A DNA stretch of 64,000 nucleotides from Volutella citrinella. Taxonomy: Eukaryota > Ascomycota > Sordariomycetes > Hypocreales > Nectriaceae. This document shows positions 34,070 to 47,513 of the stretch, in pieces (the stretch's first letter is position 1; every line of letters begins with the position of its first letter). The notes beneath the pieces are model-generated. The model saw only the letters and a program-made list of their open reading frames with translations. It was not told the DNA's origin and ran no database searches. Position numbers and translations under genes: made by a program. The stretch covers positions 806,001-870,000 of the forward strand of contig JAWZSP010000009.1 of the NCBI GenBank assembly GCA_034401135.1, given 5' to 3'.

Positions 34070-36144
34070 ATGTCGAGCCGACATTTGCGCAAGATCCAGA
34101 AGCAGCGTGAGCTGGAGCAGGCCGAGGAGACTGCAGAAAACCCTTCAGATGTGAGCGACGACGAGCCTGTGCCGGCTCCCAAGCCCAGGGTGAGTCTCTT
34201 TGCCGCACTGGGAGGTGGCGACGGCGATGGCGACGATGACGAGGAAAGCGAGCAGGAGGAGCAGAAGCCAGAGCCAGAAGAGCTGCCACAGCCCGTGAGT
34301 ACGGGCAAGAGCAAGAAGAAGAAGAAGAACAAGAAGAAAAAGGCCAAGGCAGTCGAACCGGCCGACGACGAGGACGAGATTGACCGCGCTATGAAGGAAC
34401 TCGGCATCAAGAACCAGCCCACACAAGCAGACGCCCAGGCCGCGGCTGAGAGCCAGCGTGTCAGTACACTGCTGAGCATTAACCCGACCCATCTAAGGGC
34501 CGACAATGAAATGGAAAAGATCTTTGGCCGTGAGGTTATCTCTGCCGCCGTTGCTGAGGAGAATGCAGAGCAGCAGCGCAACCGGCGCAACCGGACCACA
34601 GCCGCCGACCTCGAGACGTTCCTGCGCGGCCCGCCCAACGCCAAGAAGCTCAAGGAGCTATCGCGACGCCATAATGCCTTTATCCAGGGACGAGCGCATT
34701 GGCCGGATGCGACTGTGGGTGGTCTGCATCTCAAGGAGATTGAGAAGAGGGAGGGCGGGACCGAGTATGCCTACGAGTACGACTCAAAGTACGACAGCGC
34801 CCAGATGGCCTTCTTCCAGTTTGTTCAGCTGGGCGACCCCATGAGGATGGTCATGCTGCTACAAGAGCAACGTGAGTAGCCCGACAGATCTTGAGACGAC
34901 AGCTAACCGTCGCACGCACAGCCTACCACATCTCGACGCTCATCCAGGTCAGCATGGTGGCCAAGCAGGATCAGAACATGGCCCTGTCTGCCGAGCTATG
35001 TGAGCGCGCCCTCTTCTCCTTTGGCCGCGTCGCAAACACCGCCTTTCGCCGCGACATTGAGCAGGGCAAGGCGCGCCTCGACTTCCGCCGCCCAGAGAAC
35101 CGCCAGTTCTGGCTGGCGGGATACCACTACCTCAAGAGCCTCATCCGCAAGGGAACTTTCCGCACCGCGCTCGAGTGGGCGCGCCTGATGTACATGTTCG
35201 ACCCCAGCGACCCCTACGCCATGCGACACTTTATCCACTTCCTGGCTATCCGCGCGCGCGAGGAGCGCTGGCTGGTGGACTTTGTGGACGAGCTGGAGAG
35301 GGCGACGGAGAACCGCGACACGGCATACCTGCGGCAGACGCTTGTCTTGGCTAAGTTGAGTCTGGGTGACGCCGACGGGGCGCGAGAGGAGCTGCTCAAC
35401 GGCATGCGTAGGGTGCCGTGGCTCTACTGTGCGCTGTTCTCCGAGTTGAACCTCGACACGCCCCCTTCCATCTGGGGTATCAATGCGGATACGGATTCGC
35501 GTGCCTTTTGGACGCAGCTCTACGTCTACAACGCAAAGGATATTTGGAACAACACACAAGCCATTGAGCTTCTGCAGGATGTAGCCAACAAGATCCCCAA
35601 GATCAACAAGAGCTTGCTGCCGCACGACGACCCTCCGGCCGACCTTGGTGCCACCCGTCTCGTCTTCCTAGAGGGCCAGGGAAGCCTCATCACCCTAGCC
35701 CCGCGCGAGTTCTTGGAACGACAGCCCAACTACGAGTTCGACCCAGTGCCACCAGCAAAGGAGGACAACATTTTCACATCGGCGGGCGGCCAGCTCCCCT
35801 GGTCGCCTGGCAACAACAATTTCATGCCCCAGTTCCAGGCGCGCATGGATAGAGTGCTTGCGCGCCGTGCTAGGAGAGAGGGCGTGCCACAGGCCAACGT
35901 TCCAGGGGTGGAGGAAGAGTCGGATGACGACTTTGAGGAGCTACAGCGGCGCGAGGAGGAAGAGCTGCAGCGCGACATGGAGCAGATGCGCGAGGGCGAC
36001 GCCACGGGTGTGATTGGCCAGCTAATGCGGCTGCTATGGCGTAGACAAACTCCAGAGGCGACTGAGGAGGAAGCGACGGAGCCGATCGATGACGGGGACG
36101 AGACGGACGAGGAGTTCAATGTGCCCGGTGCGTGGCGGGCATAA
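34070..36144 (+). CDS. RQC1: TCF25/Rqc1 family ribosome quality-control factor
   Basis: Rqc1 works with the E3 ligase Ltn1/listerin and Cdc48 in clearing nascent chains from stalled 60S subunits; the animal homologue is TCF25. Two exons, 34070-34871 and 34922-36144, give 674 residues. The start at 34070 begins MSSRHLRKIQ, the usual beginning of the family. A long acidic stretch and a Lys-rich block (about residues 82-98) follow. The TCF25 domain begins near residue 160 (LLSINPTHLRADNEM) and includes HNAFIQGRAHWP, a helical-repeat array (ELCERALFSFGR, YLKSLIRKG) and DPYAMRHFIHF. The C-terminus is acidic and Glu-rich. The final window half also carries HEL2, an upstream stalled-ribosome factor. 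Confidence 0.9.
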
Positions 36145-39100
36145 TCACTGGGGATAAGACGACGACACGGTTGTGAATAGTCTCAACAGGGCTGGTGGCG
36201 TCACGCCGCCATGATCTACAAGTGGAAGAGCTTTTTATTAGCGCGGAGCTATGTGAGAGTCGGGATGCGCTCACTGGGGAGCCAAATCTCGTAGATAAGC
36301 CCTCGATTCCTGCACCCTGGCCAGAGTACGGACACACGTTTGCTGGTGGTTGTACGAATATTGACATAGTGACGATAGCCTCCCCCAGGAAATGAGCATC
36401 TTTCTAGAATAGGCCGTGGAAGGAAGTCTAACCTCAACCTAAGACGTCAATGGTGGGCAATGGCGGAGCAGCTAGGTGCAGTGTGGTTAGCATGGTGTCG
36501 ACGCATTGGGGATGGGTTGCGAACATGAGCTCCTGCTAGCTCGTGAGTAGAGGGTGTTCTAGTGTTGTGGAAGATGTCCAATGCATTTGCCAGGCATCTG
36601 AGCAGATGGCACTGTGCAGCTTAATTGATTTTCCGCATCTGCTTCATTCGGCTTTGGCAAGCCTTTCACGGCCTAGGAACTGCCCATTCAGGAAGCCCGG
36701 CAGCAAGCCCCTGGAACCCTGACGGAGGCGTACGTGGGCGCCTGCATGCCGCAGCTGGGCCGTAATTCGACGGAGAGCGCCCTTGGCATCGGAGCCGAGG
36801 TGGCCCGGCGCTAGGACCAGATCAGCGGCCGCGACGAAGGGGCCAGCCCTCGCGACTTGGCGAGCCATGAGGAATAAACGGTCCGCCGAAAGCGCGACTG
36901 GCAACCTCGGCCGGGCGGGTATGATGTTGCATGCATCCTAGGGCTCCAGGAGACTGCGACTAGCAGTAGTTTGATTAATGCGCTACCACCCCATAGACCG
37001 GGCCAAGCGCGCGCGCGGCGAGCTCGGCTGCGATAATAGGCTGGAATGCCGTCGTTTCGTCTTCGGAACGACGTTCCATTAGATTATTCGATTGATTACA
37101 GGATTCGACGGTGCTGGGTTGTTGTTGCCCCCATGGAATTGAAACAACCAGGGCTCTCGGCACCGTTTTGCCGATGTGGCCGCCCTAGGGCCCTGGGTGC
37201 CGTGGTTCGTGGCGGCTTCAGGTTTTGTGACGGTCATGGGTGGACGAGTAATAAGTGAGCATGGGAGGGAATATGCGCGCATGAAGTCGGAGTGATCGAC
37301 AGGCAGGTGACGTTTTGGGCAGTTGCGGAAGCGCAGCCGCAGATCCATTGGACCTGGGGGCCCCGGGGACTTTAGCTGGCACCTGTTGGCAAGCATCCCC
37401 AGCCCCGGGCTGCACCAGCGCCGTGGATTTTCGCTTGCCACGGCCATGGAATTCGCATACGTTCAAGCGCATGCAGTGATGCACGTCCGTACGGATATTT
37501 TTCTCGCCCCTTCCACAGTACTTTGTCGGGTTCTGCATCTGTCGACGGCGCCACCGTATGTACGCCCGAGACAGCCAGCCCCGAGGCGCGGCTCCGCGGT
37601 GCAAGAGACGGGCGCTTCTGATCAGGGCCGGGGGACACTAGCCACTACTAGCCTCGAGTAGTCGATGGCACTATAATGCAGCGGAGCACCGGGGCGCACG
37701 TGCATCGCGATGGGGAACGGTTGACTCTGGCATGTTGCAGAGGTGGTACGGAAGTACGGATACCTGTGGGCTCGCATAAACCAAGAGGCTGGCATTGGTA
37801 TCGAGGCGAGGTGAATGCAGATCCGACCTGCGCGCTGGCCGGCATACGACACTGGCGTTTGGTATTGACTGGGACCTTGTGTGATTTGCGCGATGGAGGG
37901 TAGCCGTCGGCCGAGATTGCGGCGGTTGAGTCGGTCGAACTGGCTGCATCAGTTTCTGCCGCGGCCATTTCTAATCCCTGAATGGCTGGTAGGGCCGCAC
38001 GAGCCCCAGACGCAGAGTCGCAGGCGCAACACAGCTTGGGTCTCAAGGTCTGTACTTGGATCAGGGAAATTGACACATCCCATGCGAGTCGGTAGCTGAG
38101 GACGGAGCGAGGTAAGACAGAGATTCAGAGAGTGCGCGAGCGGTGGCCTGGCGGTGACTGCAGGAGGTCGCCCCATGGGCGGGTTCGTGGCAGCGGGTTG
38201 GACGCGCAACTGTCGTCGCTTGCTTGCATCATGGCATGATGCACCAGTCTTGTGACGAGTCACCCGTTGGTGGACAGAGCACTGCTATGCATCCGCCGAG
38301 GCATGTCACTGATGATATGACACCGGGACGGGACGGACAACAGGGCAGCCACCACGGTTTGACCGAGCACGCAAGCCATCAGAGAAGCCGTGTGGAATGG
38401 TAGCCTCGTCCGTTCGCTGGGAGCCCCAGCCAATGGAGCTGAACTCATTAATCGCCTTGGAGGGGGCGACTCAGTGGAGGTTTTGCCAACTTCGGCCTAG
38501 CATGCCCGAAGCTCAAGCGGAGAGGGGAGGGGAGGAAAGGAAACAAGAGGCAACCGGCATCACGTGCATGGTACACACTAATGGGTCGACTTAAGCCTTC
38601 CCAGGCAAGGCCGAGACCTCGAACCTTGGTCTGGGCCCGGCTCCGAGGTGTTAGACAGGTACGTATCGTTCCGACGCCGTGTGGAGGTTTGGAGAGGGTG
38701 GCCTACCGCGACTCGCCGCGAGTAGCAGCATCCCCAATGGACGTGAGACTGCTTCGTCTGGATAGGTAGATACTGGGACCAAAGCCTCCAGTCCCCCTTC
38801 TCCAGGTGGCATTTTGCTGCAGCAGTGACAGCCATGGCACGGGCCTACTATCGTCGGTTGCTGCTGAATGAAGCCCTCGCTACCCCGGTTCTTTGTCGTC
38901 TGGCGTCTGCACAAGTACTGGGCTTGTACCTGTTGCTTCAAGCCAATGATACCCCTGTCCCATGGACTGGTCTGCCGTCGTTTGGCACATCTCAGTACAC
39001 GGCGCGTGCAGCAGCATTGATTGATTCATCAGTTCATTCTGAGCTGGGCGTGCTTGTCCTCCGTAGGACTGCCATTGAAGCCGGAGTCATGGCCTGTTGG

Positions 39101-40181
39101 GTCATTAGGCCACCCATGTACCAGTACTTGCCCGTAATCCCGAGCTCACCTGCCTGGCCACGACTCAACTGCAGCAAGAACTGACTTGCCTGCTTCCGCA
39201 CCTGCCTCCGTTTGGCACGGAGACCAGTGGCCCATTTGGAAAGACCCAGTCTGGCATTTCTCCAGCAATCTGTCCTTCTTCCTCTTTGCCCTTTTTTTTT
39301 TTGGTCTCTGCATCCTCTAATTAGGATCTCTCCTCTCACTATCTCGCCCCACCCCATCTGATACCCTCCTGACAGCGCCCGTCACAAATCACGGCGAGTC
39401 GCAAACTTTGGGACCCCCGCGCCGGGACGACGGCATCGTACAGTAACTGAGGAGCACTGCACCCTCGCAAGCCACGGTCGTGCTGGTCTGCGAATCGCCA
39501 TAGGCCTCCGGCGGGGAAACAGGCCAATCTTGCACTGTCACTCCCTCAGTCGGCCGATCGATCCCCTCTCCACCAACCCGTTGCCTGGGTTCGCTGGGTC
39601 AGTCTCTAACCCCGTATTACGGCCACTGCACAGGGCACGGCTTGGTACCACCGCCATCCCATCCGCCACGTCCACCGCCGCCTGCCCGCGATCCACCACG
39701 GCGTACGCAAATCCTTGGGCGCGCATACCGGCTTTCTGCTTCCCCGTCCTGGTCTGCACGCTCCTGCTGCACGTCCTGCCTCCTGCTCGTCTCTGCCGCG
39801 GCCACCGCCAAATTCTTACGCACGTCCTGCCCAACCTGCCCAACCGGGGCGGACCCGCTAGTAGCGACCTGGCAAACGCGTGCATTTCCGGTGCTCGAGT
39901 CGTGCTGCGCGCCTCCGGGGTGGCTGAATCAAGCCCCCCATTGCGAGCGCGCATCGGCGAGGACCCACGCCCGGCTTGGCTCCCACGGCGTCGACTGTCC
40001 TGGCACCAAGCAGAAGCTGGTTAACCCGCCCCATCTTCCAGAACCCACCGGGCAGTGACACCAGCAATCCCGTGCCCGCGCCCGTATCGATTCTCGGGGC
40101 AGTCTCCGTAGGCTTGGCCACCGTCACTCTTCAAGCTCCTCCATCCCGCAAGCTCGAGCTCTCGACTCCGTTGACCCCGTC
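36145..40181. other. 4 kb gene-poor stretch and distal leader of the Zn2Cys6 gene
   Basis: I see no supportable gene. Frames in 36.6-39.2 kb give unstructured translations. A T11 tract is at 39292-39302. From about 39.5 kb the plus strand becomes C/T-rich and nearly free of ATG, as expected for a long transcribed leader of the regulator that follows. Confidence 0.4.
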
Positions 40182-40229
40182 ATGTGCGCCGTGAACCTGG
40201 CGCGACTGCGACAAAGCTTCTCTTCCTAA
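40182..40229 (+). CDS. Upstream open reading frame in the Zn2Cys6 gene leader
   Basis: A 15-codon frame with its own stop ends about 220 bases before the main ATG at 40450. It is the only ATG I find between about 39.6 kb and 40.45 kb on this strand. It may limit translation of the regulator; its translation is not shown by sequence alone. Confidence 0.4.
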   Translation: MCAVNLARLRQSFSS

Positions 40230-40449
40230 GAGTTCGACTAACCGGTAACTTGACCGTCGATTGTTCGAACCTGTGATAGACCTTTCCGAATCGCCTCATC
40301 AGTCTCGCCAGTCTCACCTGCTCGATCTGCCCGACTTTCCCACATCGACTGCCCAACGTCCGACTATACACTTGCTACTAGACCTACCTTACCGACCTCC
40401 ATACCTCGATCGCCGGTCCCCGACGCCAGATCGGTTGGCACATCGGGAC

Positions 40450-42885
40450 ATGGCCACCGTCCACTCCGCCCATGACGTGGGCTCCAACACGCCATCGGCC
40501 ATCCTGAGCTCCAATGCGCCCTACGATACACCTCTTCCTCAGCAACAGACACCACCACATCATCTCCTCCACCAACTGACCCCCACGCAAGGCCAAGCCC
40601 CAGGCCAGAACCAGCAGCGCAGTGTCAAACGACCTAGGCCCGTCAAGTCGTGCACTGAGTGTCGGAAGCGCAAGCTGCGATGCGATCGCCTGTGCCCCTG
40701 CTCCCAATGCCAAAAGTCGAACCGATCCTGCAAGTATGCAGCTGACCACGACTCGGGTAACCTATCAGAAGGCTCCGATGTGGAAGCTGAGCCCGCTCGC
40801 CCTGCCAAGCGCAACTGCCTGCCAGGTGCATATCCCGGTGGCCCAACCAACACAGAGGCCTACGCGCCTGCCCGGAATGGCGATTCAATGGGCTCCTTAT
40901 CTTTGGATGACTTGGCGTCGCGAATGGAAAGGTTGGAGAAGCATCTGCTGGCACGTAGCCCAGGGCTATCTGAGGCGAGTGGCGCCAAGGCTATTGCGGC
41001 GGCACCCGACACCATCCGCGGCCTGACCGTCAAGCAAGGCTCATTGCGCACGCGATACCACGGACAGAACAGCTCCCGCGTGCTGCTCAATTTGGTAATC
41101 CCAGTCACCACGGTTCTGGTGGCACATGGCTAACAAGACTAGTTTGACGAAGCCAAAGACTTCATGGCCAATCATCACCACCTACCCAGCGTCCGAGACG
41201 TGCAGCTCAACTTTCGGCGGTTCCACAAGCATCTCCAGGACGAGTATCGGAAATCACTCAGCCCCATCACTGTATTTGTCGACTCGATGATGCCCGTCCA
41301 GAAGCGAATGACGGATATTCTGCCCAAGCGGGCCGTTTGCGACCGTCTCGTCGCGACGTACACTGACACCTCTGAGCCCATCTACCGCGTGCTGCATCTA
41401 CCATCTTTTGCAAAGCAGTATAACCTCTACTGGGAGGGCAAGGTCCAGTCCGACTACTTTTTGCCCCAGCTTCTCTGCGTTTTGTCGATTGCCTCCCGGT
41501 TCGAGACGAAGTCCAAGGGGCTGGGCAATGAGCGCTCCGAGGGGGTCCACATCCCAACGGCATGTGCCCTGGTGCGGTCCTGGCTTGACGGCCTCAAGGG
41601 AAAGGAGCTAGTGGAGTTTTCAACTCTCCAGGTGGAGACATTGCTGGTGCAGGCCCAGCGCATGATTACGGCTCGCATCGAGGATACGTGGGTTACGCTT
41701 GGGTCTATTGTCCGCATGGCCATGACGATGGGCCTGCATCGCGATCCGTCCGAGTTTGTCCCCCGTGTCCCAGCGTTCCTTGGCGAACTGCGCCGGCGGC
41801 TGTGGTTTGCCATTCTCGACATGGATCTTCACGTGTCGCTAGCTAGCAGCCTACCGACGCTTATTCGGGACGGCGACTTTACCTGCCGGCTGCCACGCAA
41901 CCTCGATGACGACGAGCTCTACCCTGAGATGAAGGAGCTTCCGCCGCCAAAGCCGTTGGATCAAGTCACTGACAGCCAGATGCAAGTGTATGCTGCGACG
42001 ACAATTGGCGTACGTATGAAGGTAGCCCACCTTCTCAACCGCATCGACACGATTCGTGATTACCAAGAGGTGATGGATCTGGGCGCCAAGCTGCAGCGGT
42101 ATATTGATGATATCAACTATATTTTCCCCCGCCAAGGCGTCCTCAGCGACGCACAGAAGAGCAAGCAGTGGCGATCCCGCGTCATCCTCGACATGCACGT
42201 ACGGCGACCTCTCCTGGCACTGTACCGCCCGTTTGCCATTGGCGCTCCTGATGCGCCGGCTCAGATCTCGCGGACGTACCTCCGGTCGTCCATGATCATC
42301 ATGAAGTACCTTGACGAGCTTGATCCTATGCTGGCGCATTTCCAGGACGTAGCCGAAATGTACCACCAGGTCCTCAAGAAGGACATTATCCAAGCCGGCC
42401 TCAGTGTCTGTTTCTATATTCGCGACGCTGTGCGACCAACCGCCGACAGAAACAGCCTCAGCCAACAGGCCCTGCGCATGTCTCCTGACAATTCGGACGA
42501 CTACCCCTCGTACAACCCCGACAACGCCATGCTGTGGTCTGTGCCGCGGCTCGTCCACACGGTGGAGAAAACGCTCGACCTGCTCGTTCGCAACATTAGC
42601 GGCCGCGACACCAAGGATATTGTTTGTATGTCGGTCGTGCTCGAGTGCGTCCGCAGCCGAGAACCTCAGCCTGAAGAGGTTGTCCAGTCCCTGCGCATCA
42701 TTTTGGACCGCTGCCAAAGGGCCCGCAACATCAATCTCGACAACCTCCCTGCCGTTCCCACGACGCAGGGTGAGGCGTACCAGGGCGACTATATGCATTC
42801 TCACATGTACATGTACCGGAACAATGTGGGCGTGCCTGCGGCGCTGAGCGATGATGGCTGGGTGCTATGGGATGGTTGGGATTGA
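40450..42885 (+). CDS. Zn(II)2Cys6 fungal transcription factor
   Basis: Two exons, 40450-41094 and 41143-42885, give 795 residues. The binuclear zinc cluster is at about residues 69-97 with six Cys in CTECRKRKLRC and CPCSQCQKSNRSC. A Gln/Pro-rich N-terminus precedes it. A short coiled-coil dimerisation helix (LASRMERLEKHLL) lies at about 155-167. The fungal-specific regulatory domain begins near residue 300 (LHLPSFAKQYNLYW) and carries the family's MGLHRDPS and ELRRRLWFAILDMD segments. The start is the first ATG downstream of an ATG-poor leader. The C-terminus ends in aromatic and acidic residues (DDGWVLWDGWD), which could be an activation patch. The targets cannot be read from sequence. Confidence 0.9.
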
Positions 42886-44537
42886 CGATTAGCTGGATGA
42901 AAACGTATTGATGATTTGTTTCTTGGGTAACTCTTTTGCTTTCATTTAGAATGTACGGCCCGTGCCGCATAGAAGTTGGCCGCAATGGCCCCCGCGATTG
43001 TGTTATTATCAGGCGGCTTGTTGGAATTTAGCGGGCGTTGGGCCAGTCAGCGCCCTGATCATGATCAAGAGTGTATTCTCAGAGGAGATTTGATTGCTTT
43101 TCTGCGCAGGATGAATGGCGGACAGGCCCCAGGGGTTGCTCGCGCACCGCCTGCCTGGTTTGTACCTGGCGGTGAGTCGACCATCCACTGCGAGGCCACC
43201 ATGCTATGGTGTGTTCTGCTCATTAGAAGGCAACGTACTAGTATTTCACAGTCAACACTTGCATTGTGCCTTTTTACCGTGTCTTGGACTGTTCTCCCTG
43301 GCATCTCAATAGTCGATGCCCTTTTGCTGATGCAAATTGTCTCATTCCGCACTGGCACATCGACTATGACCGGAGCTGGGGTCAGTCATGACGTGATGAT
43401 GCATGGAGCCTCAGACAGGCTTGGAACACGCCTTGGGTGGTGCTCTACCGTTCAGCAAGAGGGCCGTGAGTGTTGAATAGAGCTCTTTTGGGCAGGTTGA
43501 GTCGAAGAAAATAGGAGACATGGGTGTGCATGTCGAAACCCGTGAGCGTCGACGTTGAAGCATCGTGGGTTCATTGGGAGCGAGATTCGCTAATCTGACC
43601 GTGCCGTCTGGGACGTCAACATGGATAGAAAACCTGGCTGATAGAAGGCCTGGCGGTTTGTTGATGAAGGAAAAGTCGCGCAGCGGATGGCTGAACCATC
43701 GATCGACCTTGACCCAAACGTCATTGCTGACGCCAAGAACAGGGCACAGCCATTTGGGGCAAATACGGATGCTGGAGGACGATCAGCATTGCACAAAGGA
43801 TTCGAGAGCCTGCTTAATTGGTCGCTCGTGTAGTGGCTCGTCAATCAAGGCCATGGGCTGGGGGGGATGAATTAATTCGGCCGAATCGGGCAACACACTG
43901 CGCGAGGGGCAGAGCCCGGCAGGGCGGGATGGTGAGGGCGAAGCAAGGCCATGCTCCGCCCCGACGTCAGCATAGTCTTTTTTAAGCTCAGCGCTGGCCA
44001 CTAAGGACACAGAGACAGCGTCCCAAGGTGACAAAACGGGCCATCATGTACATCATGGGTCTGCTGGGGCGGACATGGAGCGCCAGTTGAGTCTTGTTCC
44101 AGCCTAGTCGCGTCCCTCAGCCTACCAATCACTTTATACGACTCAGGGAAGGCTGCTCGACGGATTTGCGGTATAGGGCAGTACATTGTATATCCCTGGC
44201 AGAACCGTGGCTGCAGCAATTTATGTTGAAATGTTGTGTCTAACCGTTACTGTGCTGCGCCTCTACCAGCGCAGCTTCATGCTGCGACCGCCAGGGATCG
44301 CCAAAATGAGCTGGATCATCGCAATGGATTTACCTTGAGTGTACAATCCATTGCCTGCTATAAGACTTGAAGACTTTCCAGCTGTGTCCTGGTGACCATA
44401 GACCAACCCTCAACCATCAGGCTCGACTGTGACAGCATCTGTCCGCCCCTTCACTTGGCTGCAACACCAATTCTGACCCGGAACACAACACAACAGATCA
44501 CGCTTGGTGGCACATAGCCCTCGACTAGCCAGTCATC
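42886..44537. other. Intergenic stretch without supported gene
   Basis: About 1.65 kb between the Zn2Cys6 gene and the M13 peptidase. One frame at 42976-43476 has a plausible length but no family motif or codon bias. Nothing else was seen. Confidence 0.4.
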
Positions 44538-46788
44538 ATGGCCCCCTACAGCGAGCCCTCCAGCGCAGGCTTCTGTACCACGCCGGCATGTCTCGAGGTT
44601 GCCTTCGACATTCGCCAGAACATGGCCGTCAAACCCGACGACGTCGACCCATGCACAGACTTTTATGAGTGTACTTGCATCGCCGTCCTGACAATTTACA
44701 CAGTCAACTAACCACCATGCAGATGCCTGTGGCAACTTTGAGGACCGCCTCGTGCCTCCGTTCGGCAGCAGCGCCCACACCGGACTAAACGCGCCCGTCG
44801 AGGACATGAACATCGCCCTGAGGAAGATCCTCGAGCACCCCTACCCCGGCGACAAGACGTGGATCACAGTCAACTGGACCGACTCGCAGTGGAAGGACGA
44901 CAAGGAAAACTTTGGCAAGGTCCAGGGCGTCTACAACGCTTGTACCAACGTCACCGGGCGCAACACCGAGGGCCTGCAGCCCCTGGCCGAGGTCGTCAAG
45001 GCCGTCGTTGCGCAGTTCCCGGCCGAGGCCACCAAGGGCAAGGACGGCTACAATCACTCAGTCGCCATGGGCAAGACGCTCACCTTGCTCGAGCACTTTG
45101 GCATCCAGTCGACGCAGAACGTGCACGTCGGGGCTGACCTGTACGACCACAAGAGGAACATCGTCCAGTTCGTCCCGAGCTTTGACTCGTCCCCCATCAA
45201 GCAGATGGCGACGGATGAGATCCTGGAGGCATACACCAAGATTGCTGCGGGTGTTCTCGCCGCCGTGCACCCGGCCAAGTTGGACCAGGAAAAGGCCAAC
45301 AAGCTGATGGGGAGCGTCCTGGAGCTCGAGACAGCCCTGTTCACTACCTTTAGTACCGCCGCCGCCGCCAATGCCGCCAAGCTTGCCGACATGTCGCTCT
45401 ACAAGCCCGAGTTGACGGTTGCCCAGCTGCACGAGATTGCTCCCCAGTTCAACTTCCCCTTCGTCGTCGAGAGCCTCTCGGGCAAGCAGCGCAACGACCT
45501 CAAGTCGGTTGTCGCCGGTGTCGAGTACTTTAAGAACGCCTCCCAGATCATCAGCCAGACGCCGCCCGACGTGATGCAGGCCTACTTCGTGTGGAAGGCT
45601 TTCGTCGCGCTGCTCCCCGTCACTGAGTCGCCCGAGTCAGAGGTCTACAACGACGCCTACAGCATCATCACTGGTGGCGATCCCAAGAGGGGAACCCCCC
45701 GGTGGAAGACCTGCGTCGACATCACGCACTCTGGTGTCCCGTGGATGCGCTTCATGTCGACGTCCCAGCTGACCATTGGCGCCTCGGGCATGCAGTGGAT
45801 CATGGGCCGCTTCTTCGCTGACAAGAAGTGGTCCGTTGAGGCCGGGAAGCACATGAAGGAGATTTCAGAGGCCATCCACGCCGCCGTCACAGAGCGCTTC
45901 AAGAAGCAGGACTGGCTCTCGGACAAGGTCAAGCAAGCCGCGCTGGACAAGCTGGGTGCTGTCGGCCTCAACGTCGCGCTGCCGGAGAACCTCAAGGAGA
46001 TTGACCCGTCCTACGCCAAGAAGCTCTACGCCGACGTGCACGTCACGCAGTCGCACTTTGCCAACGCCGTCCAGCTAGCCAGGGCCACCGTCCAGCGCAA
46101 CTGGGCCGCCCTCGACTCGAAGCCGAGCCGGTCCGTGTTCGACAGCCTGATGAGCATCTTTGAGCAGAACGCTTCGATGCAGCCGGACAAGAACGGCATA
46201 GCCATGAACCTCGGCGTGCTGCAGACGCCCGTCTACGACGTCAGCTACCCGGCGTACCTCGTCTTCGGCGGCATCGGCACCATTGTCGGGCACGAGATCA
46301 CGCACGGCTTCGACGCCAACGGCCGCAGGTACACCAAGGAGGGCGACCTGGCCGACTGGTGGGACAAGGAGTCACTCGCGGCCTTTGCCGAGCGGTCCCA
46401 GTGCTTCGTCGACCAGTACAACAAGCTCACCATCAAGGCGCCCAACGGGACGGACGTGAATGTCAACGGCGAGCTCACAATCACCGAGAACGTGTCCGAC
46501 GCGGGTGGCGTCGTCAGCAGCTTCGCGGCCTGGACGAAGTGGCAGGAGGAGCACGGCAAGGACAAGGGGCTGCCGGGCCTTGATGGCTTCACGCACGAGC
46601 AGCTCTTCTTCATCAAGTGGGGGCAGATGTGGTGCAGCATGATCCCGCCCGCGGCCAAGGTCGGCTTGTTGTCGACGGACAAGCACGCGCCCGACGATGT
46701 GCGCGCCATGGCGTCGCTGCAGAACTCGGAGGAGTTCCTCAAGGCTTTTAAGTGCAAGCAGAAGAAGCCCACCTGCGAGCTGTGGTAA
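44538..46788 (+). CDS. M13 (neprilysin-like) zinc metallopeptidase lacking a membrane anchor
   Basis: Two exons, 44538-44670 and 44723-46788, give 732 residues. The family start PCTDFYEYACGNF spans the splice site, which confirms the junction. The active site is intact: HEITH supplies two zinc ligands and the catalytic Glu, ENVSDAGG supplies the third ligand, and HGFDANGRRY follows. The end, CELW, matches the C-terminal CxxW of neprilysin-type enzymes. Unlike most eukaryotic members there is no N-terminal transmembrane helix or obvious signal peptide; the first 30 residues are polar. The usual NAYY substrate-binding motif appears as NASM (in FEQNASMQ). It probably cleaves peptides, but its location is uncertain. 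Confidence 0.9.
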
Positions 46789-47513
46789 GAGGACGGGTAT
46801 AATGAAGACGGATACGGGGGGCGTGTTGTGTATAGACTGCTGGGAAATATATTTTATTCGAGATTATGCATCGTCTATCCTATTCCACGAACATTTGTAA
46901 CTAGATGACGTGAATAGTTCGACTATTTGTTAATAAATTCACTTACTATTATCTCCAGACCTATCGCAGAGGACATCACATCGCTGAGGCTGTGCCTGTA
47001 CGACTCGAGGTAGGCGATGGATCGTCCCCCGACGGCGGACCATGACGGGGACTGAGTCGTTCGTCGCGAACAGAGTAGACGACTGCGGCCGGGCCCTGTT
47101 AGACAAAGACGTCAGTGAAACGATGGTATGTTGTCTTGTTCAAAGACCCCAACATCGTCATAGGAGCAAAGACTGTTCTAAGCTTGGGCGGGAGTCCACG
47201 GGCTGCTTGTAGGCTCCGCATCTTCAGTGGTTGGTGCCTGTATCGCCCCCTAAACCATCCCCGCCAGCCAGCAACGCCACCAGAAGCCGTATCGAAACAT
47301 CCCTGCAAACAGCAGGAATACCAACTCACCTGTTCCTTCCGTGTTGATTCAGTCAAAGTCAAGTCACATGTGCATCACAAATTAAACCACCAAATCCCCC
47401 ACTGCTTGTGTATTGATGGAGTACATGCAAAACTGATCCATCTCTAGGGTTCGTACGTACAGGCTTCTTATCCTCGCTCCAATCAGCATGCCTAGCCAAC
47501 AGACGGCCATTTA
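46789..47513. other. Convergent intergenic region
   Basis: About 725 bases of 3' flank shared with the next minus-strand gene. The part just after the M13 stop is AT-rich. No gene was seen. Confidence 0.45.

Noticed and set aside
40261..40275. GTTCGAAC-like match to a tRNA B box
   Set aside because: No matching A box or acceptor stem at the right spacing; it lies in the transcription factor leader.
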